Part shown: positions 17,668 through 26,724 of the stretch, piece by piece | Position numbering within the stretch: the first letter of the stretch is position 1 | Layout: each line of letters starts with the position of its first letter | Assembly: GCA_021323865.1 (NCBI GenBank) | Contig: JAJPKF010000014.1 | Coordinates: 1-64,000 of the forward strand | Origin: Pseudomonadota bacterium | Lineage (GTDB): Bacteria; Chloroflexota; UBA5177; JAJPKF01 | Direction of reading: 5' to 3' | DNA length: 64,000 nt | Notes under the pieces: generated by a model | Seen by the model: the letters and a program-made list of their open reading frames with translations, nothing else | Told to the model about the DNA's origin: nothing | Database searches by the model: none | Made by a program: the position numbers and the translations under genes

Positions 17668-18153
17668 TCAGTCCTCGACTTGCCTGATTGTTCCCCGGAT
17701 GACGCTTGATACGTCAAGGAAGCCGTAGGTTCGAGCCGGCGCCGACCGTTTCCAGGTGGGCGAGCCTGGGTTGAATAGTAGCACGCCGTTCTCACTTCTG
17801 TTATAGGCCTGATGGCTATGGCCAAAGATGACGCAATCGCCCGGAGATAGCCTTCGGGCCTCGCGCCGCGCCGCTTGCAGCGCCGTCCCGGCCTGGTGGC
17901 CATGGATGAGGACCACGGCACGATCGCCGAAGGTGAGCTTCAAGTGCTCGGGCAGGCGCATGGCGAGGTCCCGCGCGTCCATGTTTCCGGCCACGGCGCT
18001 GACGGGAGCGGTGGCGCCGAGTTCGTCCAGAACCGATTCGGTGCAAAGGTCTCCGGCGTGGACGATGAGGTCCACACGGGCGAATGCACGGTGCAAGATC
18101 GAGGGCAGTGAGTAGCGGGGCGCGTGCGTGTCCGCGACCACGCCGATTCTCAC
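17668..18153 (-). CDS. YfcE/MJ0936-type metallophosphoesterase
   Basis: A 161-residue calcineurin-like phosphoesterase with all core metal motifs: DTHAPR at 8-13, HAGDL, AGNMD, HGH (LIHGHQ) and GHSHQAYN, ending with NPGS. The compact form is the YfcE/MJ0936 family, which hydrolyses phosphodiesters in vitro; the physiological substrate is not generally known. It overlaps the CPBP protease gene by 4 nt and is followed by the transglycosylase. Confidence 0.88.
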   Translation of the reverse strand: MRIGVVADTHAPRYSLPSILHRAFARVDLIVHAGDLCTESVLDELGATAPVSAVAGNMDARDLAMRLPEHLKLTFGDRAVVLIHGHQAGTALQAARREARRLSPGDCVIFGHSHQAYNRSENGVLLFNPGSPTWKRSAPARTYGFLDVSSVIRGTIRQVED

Positions 18154-18947
18154 CGCAGAAACAACACCGTCACGGCGATGCCATTGAAGCAGCCATGCAC
18201 AAACGCCGAGGATGCCAGGGAGTCGGAGAACTGAAATGTTAAGGCCAGCACGATGCCCAGGTAGGCGAGCACGGGAAAGGCATAGATCTCCGATGCGCCG
18301 CCGATAAGGTGGAAGAGCCCAAAGGCCAGGCCACTCACAACTGCGGCGACGGCAACGGTCAGTGCGGTTCCCAGGCTGCCCGATACATCACTGCGGATGG
18401 CCTGAAAGACGACACCCCGGAATAGCGTCTCTTCGGTGATCGGGGCCGCAAGAGCCGCCACGACCATGAGCAGCACGTATTGACCGACCGAAATGTGTGT
18501 CTGGCCCGGCAGAAGGAGCTCCCGAGCATTGCCCTTGATGTGGAAAGAAGTCAGGTGGTCGAACGCTTCGATGATGATCGCCTCACCGATGTAAATGGCG
18601 ATCATAGCCGGAATGAGGACTGCGGGAAGGACGATAAGTCCTCGCATGCCCTGCAGGACGGGAACCCTGAAACCGAGCGCCGACAGAGTCGCCCCCCGTC
18701 GCTTGATCAACCACAGGTAGATCACCAGTGCGGCAGACAGAGGAAGAAAGAGATACGAGACCGGCCCCAACCAGAAAGGGGTATGTTTCCCCGCCGCGAT
18801 GTAGTAGATGACGGCCAGGATGACATCAGCCACCACATAGAGGATGAACGCCATCACGAGTACGACAAGGGCGTCCAGGCTGGTCCAGACACGGCGATCG
18901 GGTGAGGAAGGTGCAACGGCAGCGCGAGCCGGGGTGCTGTAGGACAT
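18150..18947 (-). CDS. CPBP-family intramembrane metalloprotease
   Basis: A 265-residue membrane protein with about 7-8 helices and the Abi/CPBP (Rce1-like) motifs: EETLFRG, then FGLFHLIGG, and a final HGCFN. The two glutamates and the histidines are the expected zinc site. Family members process prenylated proteins or act in peptide immunity in other bacteria; here the target is unknown. The ATG overlaps the hutH stop (TGATG), and its own end overlaps the phosphoesterase start by 4 nt, so the three are cotranslated. Confidence 0.85.
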   Translation of the reverse strand: MSYSTPARAAVAPSSPDRRVWTSLDALVVLVMAFILYVVADVILAVIYYIAAGKHTPFWLGPVSYLFLPLSAALVIYLWLIKRRGATLSALGFRVPVLQGMRGLIVLPAVLIPAMIAIYIGEAIIIEAFDHLTSFHIKGNARELLLPGQTHISVGQYVLLMVVAALAAPITEETLFRGVVFQAIRSDVSGSLGTALTVAVAAVVSGLAFGLFHLIGGASEIYAFPVLAYLGIVLALTFQFSDSLASSAFVHGCFNGIAVTVLFLR

Positions 18948-20482
18948 CAGTCGAGCTCTCCGGAATGCGTCTGCGCGCTCTCAAGGATGACGCCCTCGTG
19001 AATCAGAGCTCTGACGGTTTCGATGTCGTGGTTCATGGGGCGGTCGTCCTCGAGGTGAGGAACCTCCTGTCGTACCCGGTCGTGCACGGCCTGTAGGGAG
19101 GGCGATGACCGCAACGGCCGGCGGAAGTCCAGTCCCTCGGCAGCGCAGAGGAGCTCGATTGCCAGCACCGTCTCCGCGTTGAGCAGGACGTCTCGGGCCT
19201 TTCGGGCGGCCGTGACCCCCATGCTGACGTGATCTTCCTGATTGGCGGAGGTGGGAATGGAATCGACGCTCGCGGGATGGCAGAGGACCTTGTTCTCCGA
19301 GACCAATGCAGCCGCCGTATACTGCGAGACCATGTAGCCCGAGTCGACGCCCGCGTGGCGGGTGAGAAATGGGGGCAGCTCGCTAAAGGAAGGATCAAGC
19401 ATCGCCTCAGTGCGCCGTTCTGAGATATCGGCAATTTCGGCGATTGCTATGGCTGCGGTGTCGAGAGCAACGGCTACCGGCTGTCCATGAAAGTTTCCGC
19501 CCGAGATCACCTCTCCGGTGTCCGGGAAGACCAGCGGGTTGTCCGTGGCGGAATTCAGCTCTATCTCCACCGTCTGGGTTGCGTATGCCAGGGCGTCCCT
19601 GCTGGCACCGTGAACCTGCGGCATGCACCGCAGCGAGTAGGGATCCTGCACCTTATGGCGATCGTGTCGGTGCGACACCATGAGCGGGCTGTCAGCGGTC
19701 AGCCGTCTCAAATTCGAGGCTGACGCACACTGCCCCGGGTGGGGCCTGAGAGCCTGAATCCGGTGGTCGAATGAGCGGTTCGTTCCCCGAACCGCCTCCA
19801 GACTCATGGCGCCCACCACGTCCGCAGACTTGCAGAGATTCCAGGCATCGTACAGCACCAATGCGCCGATCGCGGTCATGGCCTGGGTTCCATTGATCAG
19901 GGCGAGCCCCTCCTTGGGGCCAAGCTCGACCGGGATCAGGCCGGCAGTTGTCAAAGCCTCGGCTCCCGACATCTGCTTGCCGCCGACGCAGGCCTCGCCT
20001 TCGCCGATGAGAACTAGAGCCAGGTGGGCGAGCGGCGCAAGGTCTCCGCTTGCGCCGACCGACCCCTTCTCAGGAACTAGCGGCAAGACGTTGCGATTCA
20101 AGAGATCCAGCAGACTCTGAACCGTACCGAGGCGAATGCCGCTCGCGCCTTGGGCGAGAGCAACGACCCGCAACAGCAGCATTGCCCGCGTCACTTCTTC
20201 GTTGGCCGAAGGCCCCACTCCGACGGCGTGACTGCGGAGCAGGTTTCGTTGCAGAGCACGGGTTGACTCGGGTGGTATCACGCGGTCGGCGAACTTGCCG
20301 AATCCGGTCGTGACCCCGTAGACAGGTGTCGCATCATCGACAATACGGTCGACGACGCCCGCGGACGCCTCAATGGCCTTCATCGACTCGTCGCCCAACA
20401 CGACTTGCCGGCGTTGGCGGGCCACAGACACCACGTCGGCGAGGCCGAGGCGGCGGCCGGAGATGGAAAGAGCCTCGCTCAA
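18947..20482 (-). CDS. hutH: Histidine ammonia-lyase
   Basis: The protein belongs to the aromatic amino acid lyase family. The Ala-Ser-Gly triad that forms the MIO cofactor lies in GSVGASGDLAPLAH, at residues 144-146 if translation begins at TTG 20482, which matches HutH numbering (142-144). The runs YGVTTGFGKFA, NGTQAM and QDPYSLRCMPQVHG are typical of HutH, which converts histidine to urocanate. The frame extends 75 codons further, but that part overlaps the divergent amidotransferase and has no lyase similarity. TTG 20482 has AAGGCGG upstream. No hutU, hutI or hutG is present, so use of urocanate is not explained here. Another MIO lyase (phenylalanine/tyrosine) is less likely. Confidence 0.88.
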   Translation of the reverse strand: MSEALSISGRRLGLADVVSVARQRRQVVLGDESMKAIEASAGVVDRIVDDATPVYGVTTGFGKFADRVIPPESTRALQRNLLRSHAVGVGPSANEEVTRAMLLLRVVALAQGASGIRLGTVQSLLDLLNRNVLPLVPEKGSVGASGDLAPLAHLALVLIGEGEACVGGKQMSGAEALTTAGLIPVELGPKEGLALINGTQAMTAIGALVLYDAWNLCKSADVVGAMSLEAVRGTNRSFDHRIQALRPHPGQCASASNLRRLTADSPLMVSHRHDRHKVQDPYSLRCMPQVHGASRDALAYATQTVEIELNSATDNPLVFPDTGEVISGGNFHGQPVAVALDTAAIAIAEIADISERRTEAMLDPSFSELPPFLTRHAGVDSGYMVSQYTAAALVSENKVLCHPASVDSIPTSANQEDHVSMGVTAARKARDVLLNAETVLAIELLCAAEGLDFRRPLRSSPSLQAVHDRVRQEVPHLEDDRPMNHDIETVRALIHEGVILESAQTHSGELD

Positions 20483-20564
20483 CCGGAGCCGCCTTGCATC
20501 GTTCCATCCTACTCGATGGCCTCGGGGAACCAAGCCTTTCCCGTGGCGATAATCGGGGACATGG

Positions 20565-21386
20565 ATGCTCCGCGCCGCCGTGAATTGGACCATGTCGACT
20601 AGCCGCCCGGTTGTTGGGTTGCCGGCCCATACCGCGAGCGACTCTGGCCGCTCGGCCCATGCCGTTCTCGACTCGTACATCATCGCGCTGCGCCACCACG
20701 GTGCCACGCCGGTGATTTTGCCGGCGGCCGAAGACTCAATCTCAATTTTGTTGTTCGTGGGTATGATCGACGGTCTCGTCTTGCCCGGGGGCGTCGACCT
20801 CGATCCTGAGTGTTACGGAGAGCAGCCCTCTCCTCAGCTCGGCTCGATGGACCCGGCGCTCGACGTCACCGAGATGCCACTAATCGCTACGGCTCTTGAG
20901 TTGGACCTGCCGGTGCTCGCGATCTGTCGAGGAATGCAGTCGCTCTGTGTCGCGCTGGGTGGGTCTCTGATCCAGGACCTCCCCTCAGAGGGGTTCAGAG
21001 GTCACGAGCGACGCGACAAACCGCGAGACCATCTGGCGCACCCCATCAACATCGATCTGGCTTCGAAACTAGCAGCGATCCTCCAGGCCCAGACGATCGA
21101 AGTCAACAGCCTTCATCACCAGGCGCTTCGATCCGTCCCCGACCGGTTACATGTCGTGGCACATGCACACGACGGCATCATTGAGGCCGTGGAGATGACG
21201 GATAGAGATTTCGTTGTGGGTGTGCAATGCCACCCCGAGGACCTGTGGAACTCCACGCAGCCGGAGTTCAGCCGCCTCTTCGATCGCTTCGTGGCGGTCG
21301 CAAGGGATCACAGAACCAGGGCAGCAGGGCAGGCCGGCACGCAAGAAACTGGTCGAGACCTGCTCCCTGCGGGTTCGAGCGCCTAG
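20565..21386 (+). CDS. Class I glutamine amidotransferase-like hydrolase (peptidase C26)
   Basis: A 264-273-residue protein of the gamma-glutamyl-GABA hydrolase (PuuD-like) family. It has the glycine-rich turn LPGGVDLDPECYGEQP, nucleophile Cys in VLAICRGMQSLCVALGGSL, and the His-x-Glu pair in VQCHPED. It is expected to hydrolyse gamma-glutamyl amides. ATG 20565 has GGGGAC about 4 nt upstream; ATG 20592 (MSTSRPVVGLPAH) fits the family's usual N-terminus. It is divergent from hutH, and both act on amino-acid nitrogen, so a shared regulatory region is possible. The 3' end overlaps Ku by 4 nt tail-to-tail. Confidence 0.88.
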   Translation: MLRAAVNWTMSTSRPVVGLPAHTASDSGRSAHAVLDSYIIALRHHGATPVILPAAEDSISILLFVGMIDGLVLPGGVDLDPECYGEQPSPQLGSMDPALDVTEMPLIATALELDLPVLAICRGMQSLCVALGGSLIQDLPSEGFRGHERRDKPRDHLAHPINIDLASKLAAILQAQTIEVNSLHHQALRSVPDRLHVVAHAHDGIIEAVEMTDRDFVVGVQCHPEDLWNSTQPEFSRLFDRFVAVARDHRTRAAGQAGTQETGRDLLPAGSSA

Positions 21387-22204
21387 GCGACCTTCTCCTT
21401 CTCGCGCTCTTCCTTCCGGGACTTGGGCTTGTCCCGCTTGGGCTGCTGCTCCAAGCTCGCCTTGAGAAGGGCAACCAGGTCCGGAACCTGGGATGTAATG
21501 ACCGGCGCGGGCTCACCCGGCTCGGGAACCTTGCCCTCAACCTTTTCGTGGATGACCCTGAGCAGCTCGTCTGAGTAGGTGTCGTGGTACTTCTCGGGAT
21601 CGAAGCTCTCGGTCAGCTGATCGATGAGGGCCAGGGCCATGTCGATCTCGCGCTTGTCGACCTCAACCTCCGGCGTCTTGAGCCCGGAGGCCTCGCGGAC
21701 CTGTGAGGCGAACCGCAGCTGGTCGAGTACCAGTAGCTCGCCCATTGGCTTGACGACGCCGAGCTGCTCACGATTGCGCAGCACGAACCTCGCCACGCCG
21801 ACTTTCTTCGATTGCTCGAGTGCGGTGCGCAGCAGACGGTAGGCCTTGTCGGCTCCTTTGTCCGGCTCGAGATAGTACGGCTTCTCGAAATAGATGCTAT
21901 CGATCTCGTCAACGGCCACGAAGTCCAGGATGTCGATGGTCTTGGTCTTTCGGGGGCTGGCCCGTTCGAAATCTTCGTCTGTGATGACCACATACTGCCC
22001 GCGCTCATACTCGTAGCCTTTGACAATGTCGGCCATCGAGACCTCTTCACCCTCCGCCTTGCAGACCTTTACATAACGAATGGGCTGGAGGTCGGTCTTG
22101 TGCAGCATGTGGAAATCGAGGGCGTGGTCCTCCGTGCCGCTGTAGAGGCGGATGGGTATGTTGACCAGGCCGAAGCTCACTGCTCCGGACCACATAGCGC
22201 GCAT
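21383..22204 (-). CDS. ku: Ku DNA end-binding protein (NHEJ)
   Basis: A 273-residue bacterial Ku, starting at ATG 22204 with AAGGAG 8 nt upstream (MRAMWSGAVSFGLVNIPIRLYS). The Ku core fold covers about residues 1-250, with the family runs PIRYVKVC, YVVITDEDFE and SIYFEKPYYLEP. The C-terminus is Lys/Glu-rich, like the extension that contacts DNA or LigD elsewhere. It homodimerises on double-strand ends and recruits LigD-type enzymes. A polymerase-domain partner lies 21.6 kb away at 43792-44823; no ligase is visible. Confidence 0.95.
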   Translation of the reverse strand: MRAMWSGAVSFGLVNIPIRLYSGTEDHALDFHMLHKTDLQPIRYVKVCKAEGEEVSMADIVKGYEYERGQYVVITDEDFERASPRKTKTIDILDFVAVDEIDSIYFEKPYYLEPDKGADKAYRLLRTALEQSKKVGVARFVLRNREQLGVVKPMGELLVLDQLRFASQVREASGLKTPEVEVDKREIDMALALIDQLTESFDPEKYHDTYSDELLRVIHEKVEGKVPEPGEPAPVITSQVPDLVALLKASLEQQPKRDKPKSRKEEREKEKVA

Positions 22205-22357
22205 AATGCACTCCTTTCGATCAGGACAGAAACGCCGCCTACGCAGGGTGGAAGGCACGGCTGATCTATATATATGTCTACAGCAATGTGCAGGCCCGGT
22301 GCCGATCACCCGGGGCGTGAAGGGAGCGCAATTGCGAGGCGAACCGGGGCGCTGGGG
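22205..22357. other. Gap between dnaE stop and ku start
   Basis: This 153-nt gap contains an AT-rich stretch on the ku strand (ATATATATAGATCAGC near 22265-22280) in otherwise GC-rich surroundings. It is a candidate ku promoter region. No perfect -35/-10 pair is evident and no operator was identified. Confidence 0.3.
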
Positions 22358-25300
22358 TCAGGCGCCGAGTCGCTCGATCCGAAGTGCCAGCTGCGATGCG
22401 ACCCCTCGCAGCTCGGCTTGTAGATGGTCGCTGAGACGGGAAGTGTCGATGGGCAGATCGAGCGGGCGTGACCGGGAACCGGAGTGAACGACCAGCAGAA
22501 TCCGGTCATCACCTGGATGTTTGCGGAGAATCTCGTAGATCTCGACAAGTCTCTCGAGATCACCCTTGCGATCTTCGGACCGCTGAAAGTCGAGTATGAG
22601 CCGTATTGGGCTGCCCATGGGTACGGTCTGACCCTGCCGGCTTGAGCCAGGAAAGGGAATGGGTTCGGGGAGCGCTACCCCGTCGACCGGCGGTTCCTCC
22701 TCGGATTCTGCCTCCACCTGGATGAGCCGGTCGGAGAGGTCGGGGCTGTCGATGGGGAGGACAGAGTCCGCTCGAATCTCGGGCTGATTCTCGGTGACAC
22801 TCACGGTCCCTGAAACAACCACCACAGAATCGTTTTCAATGCACTCCCGGGCACGTCTGAAGACCCGTGCATAGAAAACCACGTCGATGCTGCCGTTGAG
22901 ATCGTTGAGCTGCCCGGTGGCCATCTGGTCACCCTTCCGGGTGGTGAAGCTGCGCACGGCATCGAGAATGCCGCCGACGGTGACTTTCTGCCCCTCGGAT
23001 GACGCGTCCAGCTCCGAGAGCGGCGTGACCCCGAGCCGAGCAAGCCGATCGATGGCGCTTTCCAACGGATGGTGCGACAGGTATGCGCCGATCATCTCCT
23101 TTTCCCAGCGCAGCCAGCTCCCCTGGTCGCCATTGGATCTCGGCTCCAGCTGTGGCTCGATCACCTCGGCTTCCGACCCTGCGAAGAGACTCACCTGACC
23201 ACTGGCGGCTTCCCTCGCCGCCCGCGTCCCATAGGCCACAAGTCGATCGAGGTTAAAGTCCAGCCGACCCCGGTCACCTAGGCAGTCCAAGGCCCCACAA
23301 CGGATCAGCGCCTCAAGGGTTCGCTTGTTTACCTGCTGCCAATCCATCCGCCGGCACAGATCCCCCACCGAGGCAAACGGCCCCCCAGCGGCGCGCTCGG
23401 CCACGATGGACTCGGCGGCCATCGATCCGACGTTCTTGATGGCGCCGAGACCGAATCGGACTCCGCCGTCTTCGATGGAGAAGTCCACCTCACTGGCGTT
23501 GACGTTGGGGGGGAACACCGGAATCTTCAGCCGGCGACATTCCCCAAGGGCCTCACTGACTTTATCGGAGTCCTCGCGCTGGGCCGAGAGAAGAGCGGTC
23601 ATGTATTCGACGGGATAGTGCGCTTTGAGGTAGGCGGTTTGACAGGTGATGACGGCATAGGCGGCCGAGTGGGCTTTGTTGAAGCCATACCCGGAAAACT
23701 CTTGAATAATGTCGAAGAGCTTCTCGGCGTCCGCCTCTTTGGTTCCTTTACCGGCGGCGCCCTTCACGAAATCGGCGCGGTACTTCGCCAACAGCTCAGG
23801 CTGCTTCTTCGCCATGGCCTTCCGCACCAAATCGGCCTGGCCCATCGTGAAGCCCGCGACCTCGACCACCATCCGGACCACCTGCTCTTGATAGACGACG
23901 ATCCCATACGTGTCCGAGAGGGCTGAGGCCAGGCTTGGATGGGGATAGGTGATGGTGGCGGTTCCGTTCCGTCGCCGAACGAACTCGTCGATGAACTGCA
24001 TGGGGCCCGGGCGATACAGCGCAATCAGGGCTACGATGTCCTCAAAGTGGTCGGGCTGCATCTCACGGAGAAGCCGGCGCATGCCGGCACCATCAACCTG
24101 GAAGACCCCGAAGGTCTCGCCCCGGCTCAACAGCCCGTACAGTTCGGGATCGTCGAGGGGAATCGACTCCGGAGAAATCCGTGTGCCGGTCGATTGTTCG
24201 ATGAAGGTGAGGGCTCGCTGCAGGATCGTCAGTGTAGTCAGGCCCAGAAAGTCCATCTTGAGCAGCCCGAGCTGTTCCAGAGGACCCATGGCGTACTGCG
24301 TCGTGATTGCCTCGCCCTTCGGCACCTTGTACAGAGGAACATGGTCGGCAAGCGGCTCGGCGGAGATCACCACGCCCGCGGCATGGGTGGAGGCATTTCT
24401 GGCCACGCCCTCCAGCTCCATCGCGTTGTCGACGAGGTCTCGAATAATCTCGTCCTCCTCGTAGCGAGCCTTCAGCTCCGGGACTCGCTGCAGGGCGTCA
24501 GCCAGGTGGGCGTTGAACGGCACCAGCTTGGCCAGATAGTCGACGGTGCCCAGCTGCACGCCGGTGGCTCGTCCGACATCGCGCAGTGCCGCACGCGCTG
24601 CCATGGTGCCGAAGCTGATGATCTGGGCCACGTGCTCACGGCCGAACTTGCCGGTCACGTATTGGATCAGCTCGTCGCGCCGATCATCGGCGATATCCAC
24701 GTCGATGTCGGGCATCGATACGCGCTCGGGATTCAGGAAGCGCTCGAAGGATAGACCGTGCGCGATCGGATCGATGTTGGTAACTCGCAGAGCATAGGCG
24801 ACGATGCTGCCCCCTGCGCTGCCCCGCACGCCGATGGCGATGCCCCGATTCTGGGCGAAGTGAATGAAGTCATGGACCAAGAGCATGTAGTGGACGTATC
24901 CGGTCTTCTCGATGACGTCCAGCTCAAAGCGGAGCCGTCCCTGAACGGCATCGGTCTGGGCGGCCGAACCATAGCGATCGCGCACGCCCTGCTCACACAG
25001 CGCTCTGAGATGGTCCGCGGGAGTCATGCCCTCCGGGACGGTGGTATGGGGCAGCAAGTGCATGCGGCCAAAGTCGAGCTCGAGCCGGCAGCGCTGGGCG
25101 ATCTCGATGCTGTTCTCCAGCGCGCCGTTCACGTCGCCAAATAGCTCACTCATCTGTTGCGCAGACTTCAAATACAGCTCGTTGGTGCCCATCCTCATTC
25201 GTTTGGGGTCGTCCAGCGTCGTTTGGGTCTGCACGCAGATCAGCACGTCGTGAGCGCGCGACTGCTCGGCGGTAACGTAGTGGACGTCGTTGGTGGCGAC

Positions 25301-25888
25301 CAGGGGGATGCCGAGTGAGCGGCTGAAGTCAATGAGGGCCTTGTTCAGGTTCTGCTGGAAGTCGAGTCCATGGTTCTGCAGCTCGAGATAGAAGCGATCC
25401 CCGAACACCGACCGATGCCACTCGATGGACTCCTCGGCCTTGTCGAGATTTCCGTCGAGAATGAACCGGGCGATCTCGCCGCTGGCGCATCCGGACAGGC
25501 AGATGAGGCCCTCGCTGTGCTGCTTCAGGAGCTGATGGTCGACCCGGGGCTTTCGATAGAAGCCTTCGAGATGCCCCTTGGTGGTGAGCTGCATCAGGTT
25601 GCTGTAGCCCGCCTCGTTCTCGGCGAGGAGAGTCAGGTGAGAGGCCGAACCTGAGCGATCCTTCCGTGATCCGGAGGCCACGTAAGCCTCCATCCCGATG
25701 ATGGGCCGAATGTCGTGGTTGCTCAGCGTCTGATAGAAGTCGATCGCGCCGAACATGACGCCATGGTCGGTGAGCGCGAGCGACCCCATACCTTGTTCCC
25801 TGGCCCGAGCCGCCAGCACCGGGATCCGACCCAGCCCGTCGAGCAGGCTGTAGTCGGAGTGCACGTGGAGGTGAGTGAACTCAGTCAC
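22358..25888 (-). CDS. dnaE: DNA polymerase III alpha subunit
   Basis: A 1176-residue replicative polymerase of the DnaE type. The N-terminal PHP domain begins TEFTHLHVHSDYSLLDG. The catalytic acids lie in MPDIDVDIADDRRDELI. Finger and thumb blocks follow (GPMQFIDEFVRRRNG, GYGFNKAHSAAYAVI), then the helix-hairpin-helix KRTLEALIRCGALD and an OB-fold near the C-terminus (VTVGGILDAVRSFTTRKG). Two starts are possible: GTG 25897 overlaps the GGAGG itself, so GTG 25888, with GGAGG about 9 nt upstream, is preferred. The upstream gap carries an inverted repeat at 25969-25987. Confidence 0.97.
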   Translation of the reverse strand: MTEFTHLHVHSDYSLLDGLGRIPVLAARAREQGMGSLALTDHGVMFGAIDFYQTLSNHDIRPIIGMEAYVASGSRKDRSGSASHLTLLAENEAGYSNLMQLTTKGHLEGFYRKPRVDHQLLKQHSEGLICLSGCASGEIARFILDGNLDKAEESIEWHRSVFGDRFYLELQNHGLDFQQNLNKALIDFSRSLGIPLVATNDVHYVTAEQSRAHDVLICVQTQTTLDDPKRMRMGTNELYLKSAQQMSELFGDVNGALENSIEIAQRCRLELDFGRMHLLPHTTVPEGMTPADHLRALCEQGVRDRYGSAAQTDAVQGRLRFELDVIEKTGYVHYMLLVHDFIHFAQNRGIAIGVRGSAGGSIVAYALRVTNIDPIAHGLSFERFLNPERVSMPDIDVDIADDRRDELIQYVTGKFGREHVAQIISFGTMAARAALRDVGRATGVQLGTVDYLAKLVPFNAHLADALQRVPELKARYEEDEIIRDLVDNAMELEGVARNASTHAAGVVISAEPLADHVPLYKVPKGEAITTQYAMGPLEQLGLLKMDFLGLTTLTILQRALTFIEQSTGTRISPESIPLDDPELYGLLSRGETFGVFQVDGAGMRRLLREMQPDHFEDIVALIALYRPGPMQFIDEFVRRRNGTATITYPHPSLASALSDTYGIVVYQEQVVRMVVEVAGFTMGQADLVRKAMAKKQPELLAKYRADFVKGAAGKGTKEADAEKLFDIIQEFSGYGFNKAHSAAYAVITCQTAYLKAHYPVEYMTALLSAQREDSDKVSEALGECRRLKIPVFPPNVNASEVDFSIEDGGVRFGLGAIKNVGSMAAESIVAERAAGGPFASVGDLCRRMDWQQVNKRTLEALIRCGALDCLGDRGRLDFNLDRLVAYGTRAAREAASGQVSLFAGSEAEVIEPQLEPRSNGDQGSWLRWEKEMIGAYLSHHPLESAIDRLARLGVTPLSELDASSEGQKVTVGGILDAVRSFTTRKGDQMATGQLNDLNGSIDVVFYARVFRRARECIENDSVVVVSGTVSVTENQPEIRADSVLPIDSPDLSDRLIQVEAESEEEPPVDGVALPEPIPFPGSSRQGQTVPMGSPIRLILDFQRSEDRKGDLERLVEIYEILRKHPGDDRILLVVHSGSRSRPLDLPIDTSRLSDHLQAELRGVASQLALRIERLGA

Positions 25889-25968
25889 CGCACGCACCTC
25901 CGCTCACCAGTCCCCCGACCTCCGCCCTGCGCTCATCCTACTCAATCGGCTGTCGTGAAGGCGAGGCC

Positions 25969-25987
25969 CTTGTACTGTCTGTACAAG
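25969..25987. promoter_or_regulatory. Inverted repeat CTTGTAC-N5-GTACAAG upstream of dnaE
   Basis: A perfect 7-bp inverted repeat with a 5-nt spacer lies 81-99 nt upstream of the dnaE start and just beyond the DUF5343 stop. A closely related repeat is at 26681-26700. The stem is AT-containing and lacks a T-tract, so a protein-binding operator is more likely than a terminator. The regulator is unknown; a LexA-type repressor is one possibility, though the spacing differs from the cyanobacterial LexA box. Confidence 0.45.
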
Positions 25988-26002
25988 TCCTCCCGCCTTG
26001 GC

Positions 26003-26632
26003 TTACAAGGTGAGAGCCAGGTCCCGAGTGGCTTCGACCAACCGCAGGAATTGCTCCGGTGTTCCTCGCCATTCCCGATACGAGGGTAGCTTGCTAATGA
26101 GAAGCCGGCGCGCCGATTTCTCCGCGGGCGTGCCGATCCTCCCCGGCGGATCCCCAGAGACTGAGGACCACGCTTCGCCTCCCCGACGGCCGTTCGGCGC
26201 CGGCGCGTCGATATGGGAGAGCCGGCAGAGCTCCAGGAAGAAGCGAGTGGCATTGGCGGCCTGCGAGGCTGAGGATCTGCGGGCAAACCACGCTCGGAGC
26301 TCAGACGCCGAACCGCCATGGATTCCCTGCTCGAAAAGAGGCCCATATGCCGTTTCCACCAACCCCCGCAGAGTATCCGCGGCTGCGTCCTCCGTTCCCT
26401 GGAGCCGCCGGAAGATGGCTGTGGGCCGGCCGGCGGCGTCGATGATGCCCAGAAACTTCAAGGCGCTCAAGAGGGCCCACTCGTTCCCCTTGGCGAGTGA
26501 GCGCCCCTTCAGATAGGCGACGTCGACGCGGCCAGGGGTTCTTCCGTGTTTGATGGTGGCGAGAAAGCCATGAAGCGCCGCAACGGGCGCGTAGGGCGCC
26601 CGACGAGGCGCCGGCTCCGGCAGCGCGGTCAT
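26003..26632 (-). CDS. DUF5343-family protein
   Basis: A 209-residue soluble protein that fits DUF5343. It starts around YAPVAALHGFLATIK and continues with NEWALLSALKFLGIIDAAGRP, a winged-helix-like region predicting sequence-specific binding of an unknown ligand. It ends with a helix-rich part (TPEQFLRLVEATRDLALTL). ATG 26632 follows GAGGAG by about 8-9 nt. It sits between rhomboid and dnaE on the same strand, with related inverted repeats immediately before and after it. No function is established for the family. Confidence 0.75.
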   Translation of the reverse strand: MTALPEPAPRRAPYAPVAALHGFLATIKHGRTPGRVDVAYLKGRSLAKGNEWALLSALKFLGIIDAAGRPTAIFRRLQGTEDAAADTLRGLVETAYGPLFEQGIHGGSASELRAWFARRSSASQAANATRFFLELCRLSHIDAPAPNGRRGGEAWSSVSGDPPGRIGTPAEKSARRLLISKLPSYREWRGTPEQFLRLVEATRDLALTL

Positions 26633-26680
26633 CCCTTGCTCTCCTCGGTGGGCGATGGCAACGACCCCATACCTCGTGGA

Positions 26681-26700
26681 CTTGTGCACAATAGTACAAG
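26681..26700. promoter_or_regulatory. Inverted repeat CTTGT-N10-ACAAG at the DUF5343 promoter
   Basis: CTTGTGC-ACAATA-GTACAAG is an imperfect inverted repeat sharing both outer arms with the site at 25969-25987. On the minus strand a -10-like TACTAT lies inside the repeat, with TCGACC about 18 nt before it. A bound protein would therefore cover the DUF5343 promoter, which suggests repression. Confidence 0.4.
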
Positions 26701-26724
26701 ATCATCATGGGCCTTGAGGTCGAC

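Noticed and set aside
23939-24754. 271-codon plus-strand frame
   Set aside because: Lies inside dnaE, where the minus-strand reading is fully conserved.
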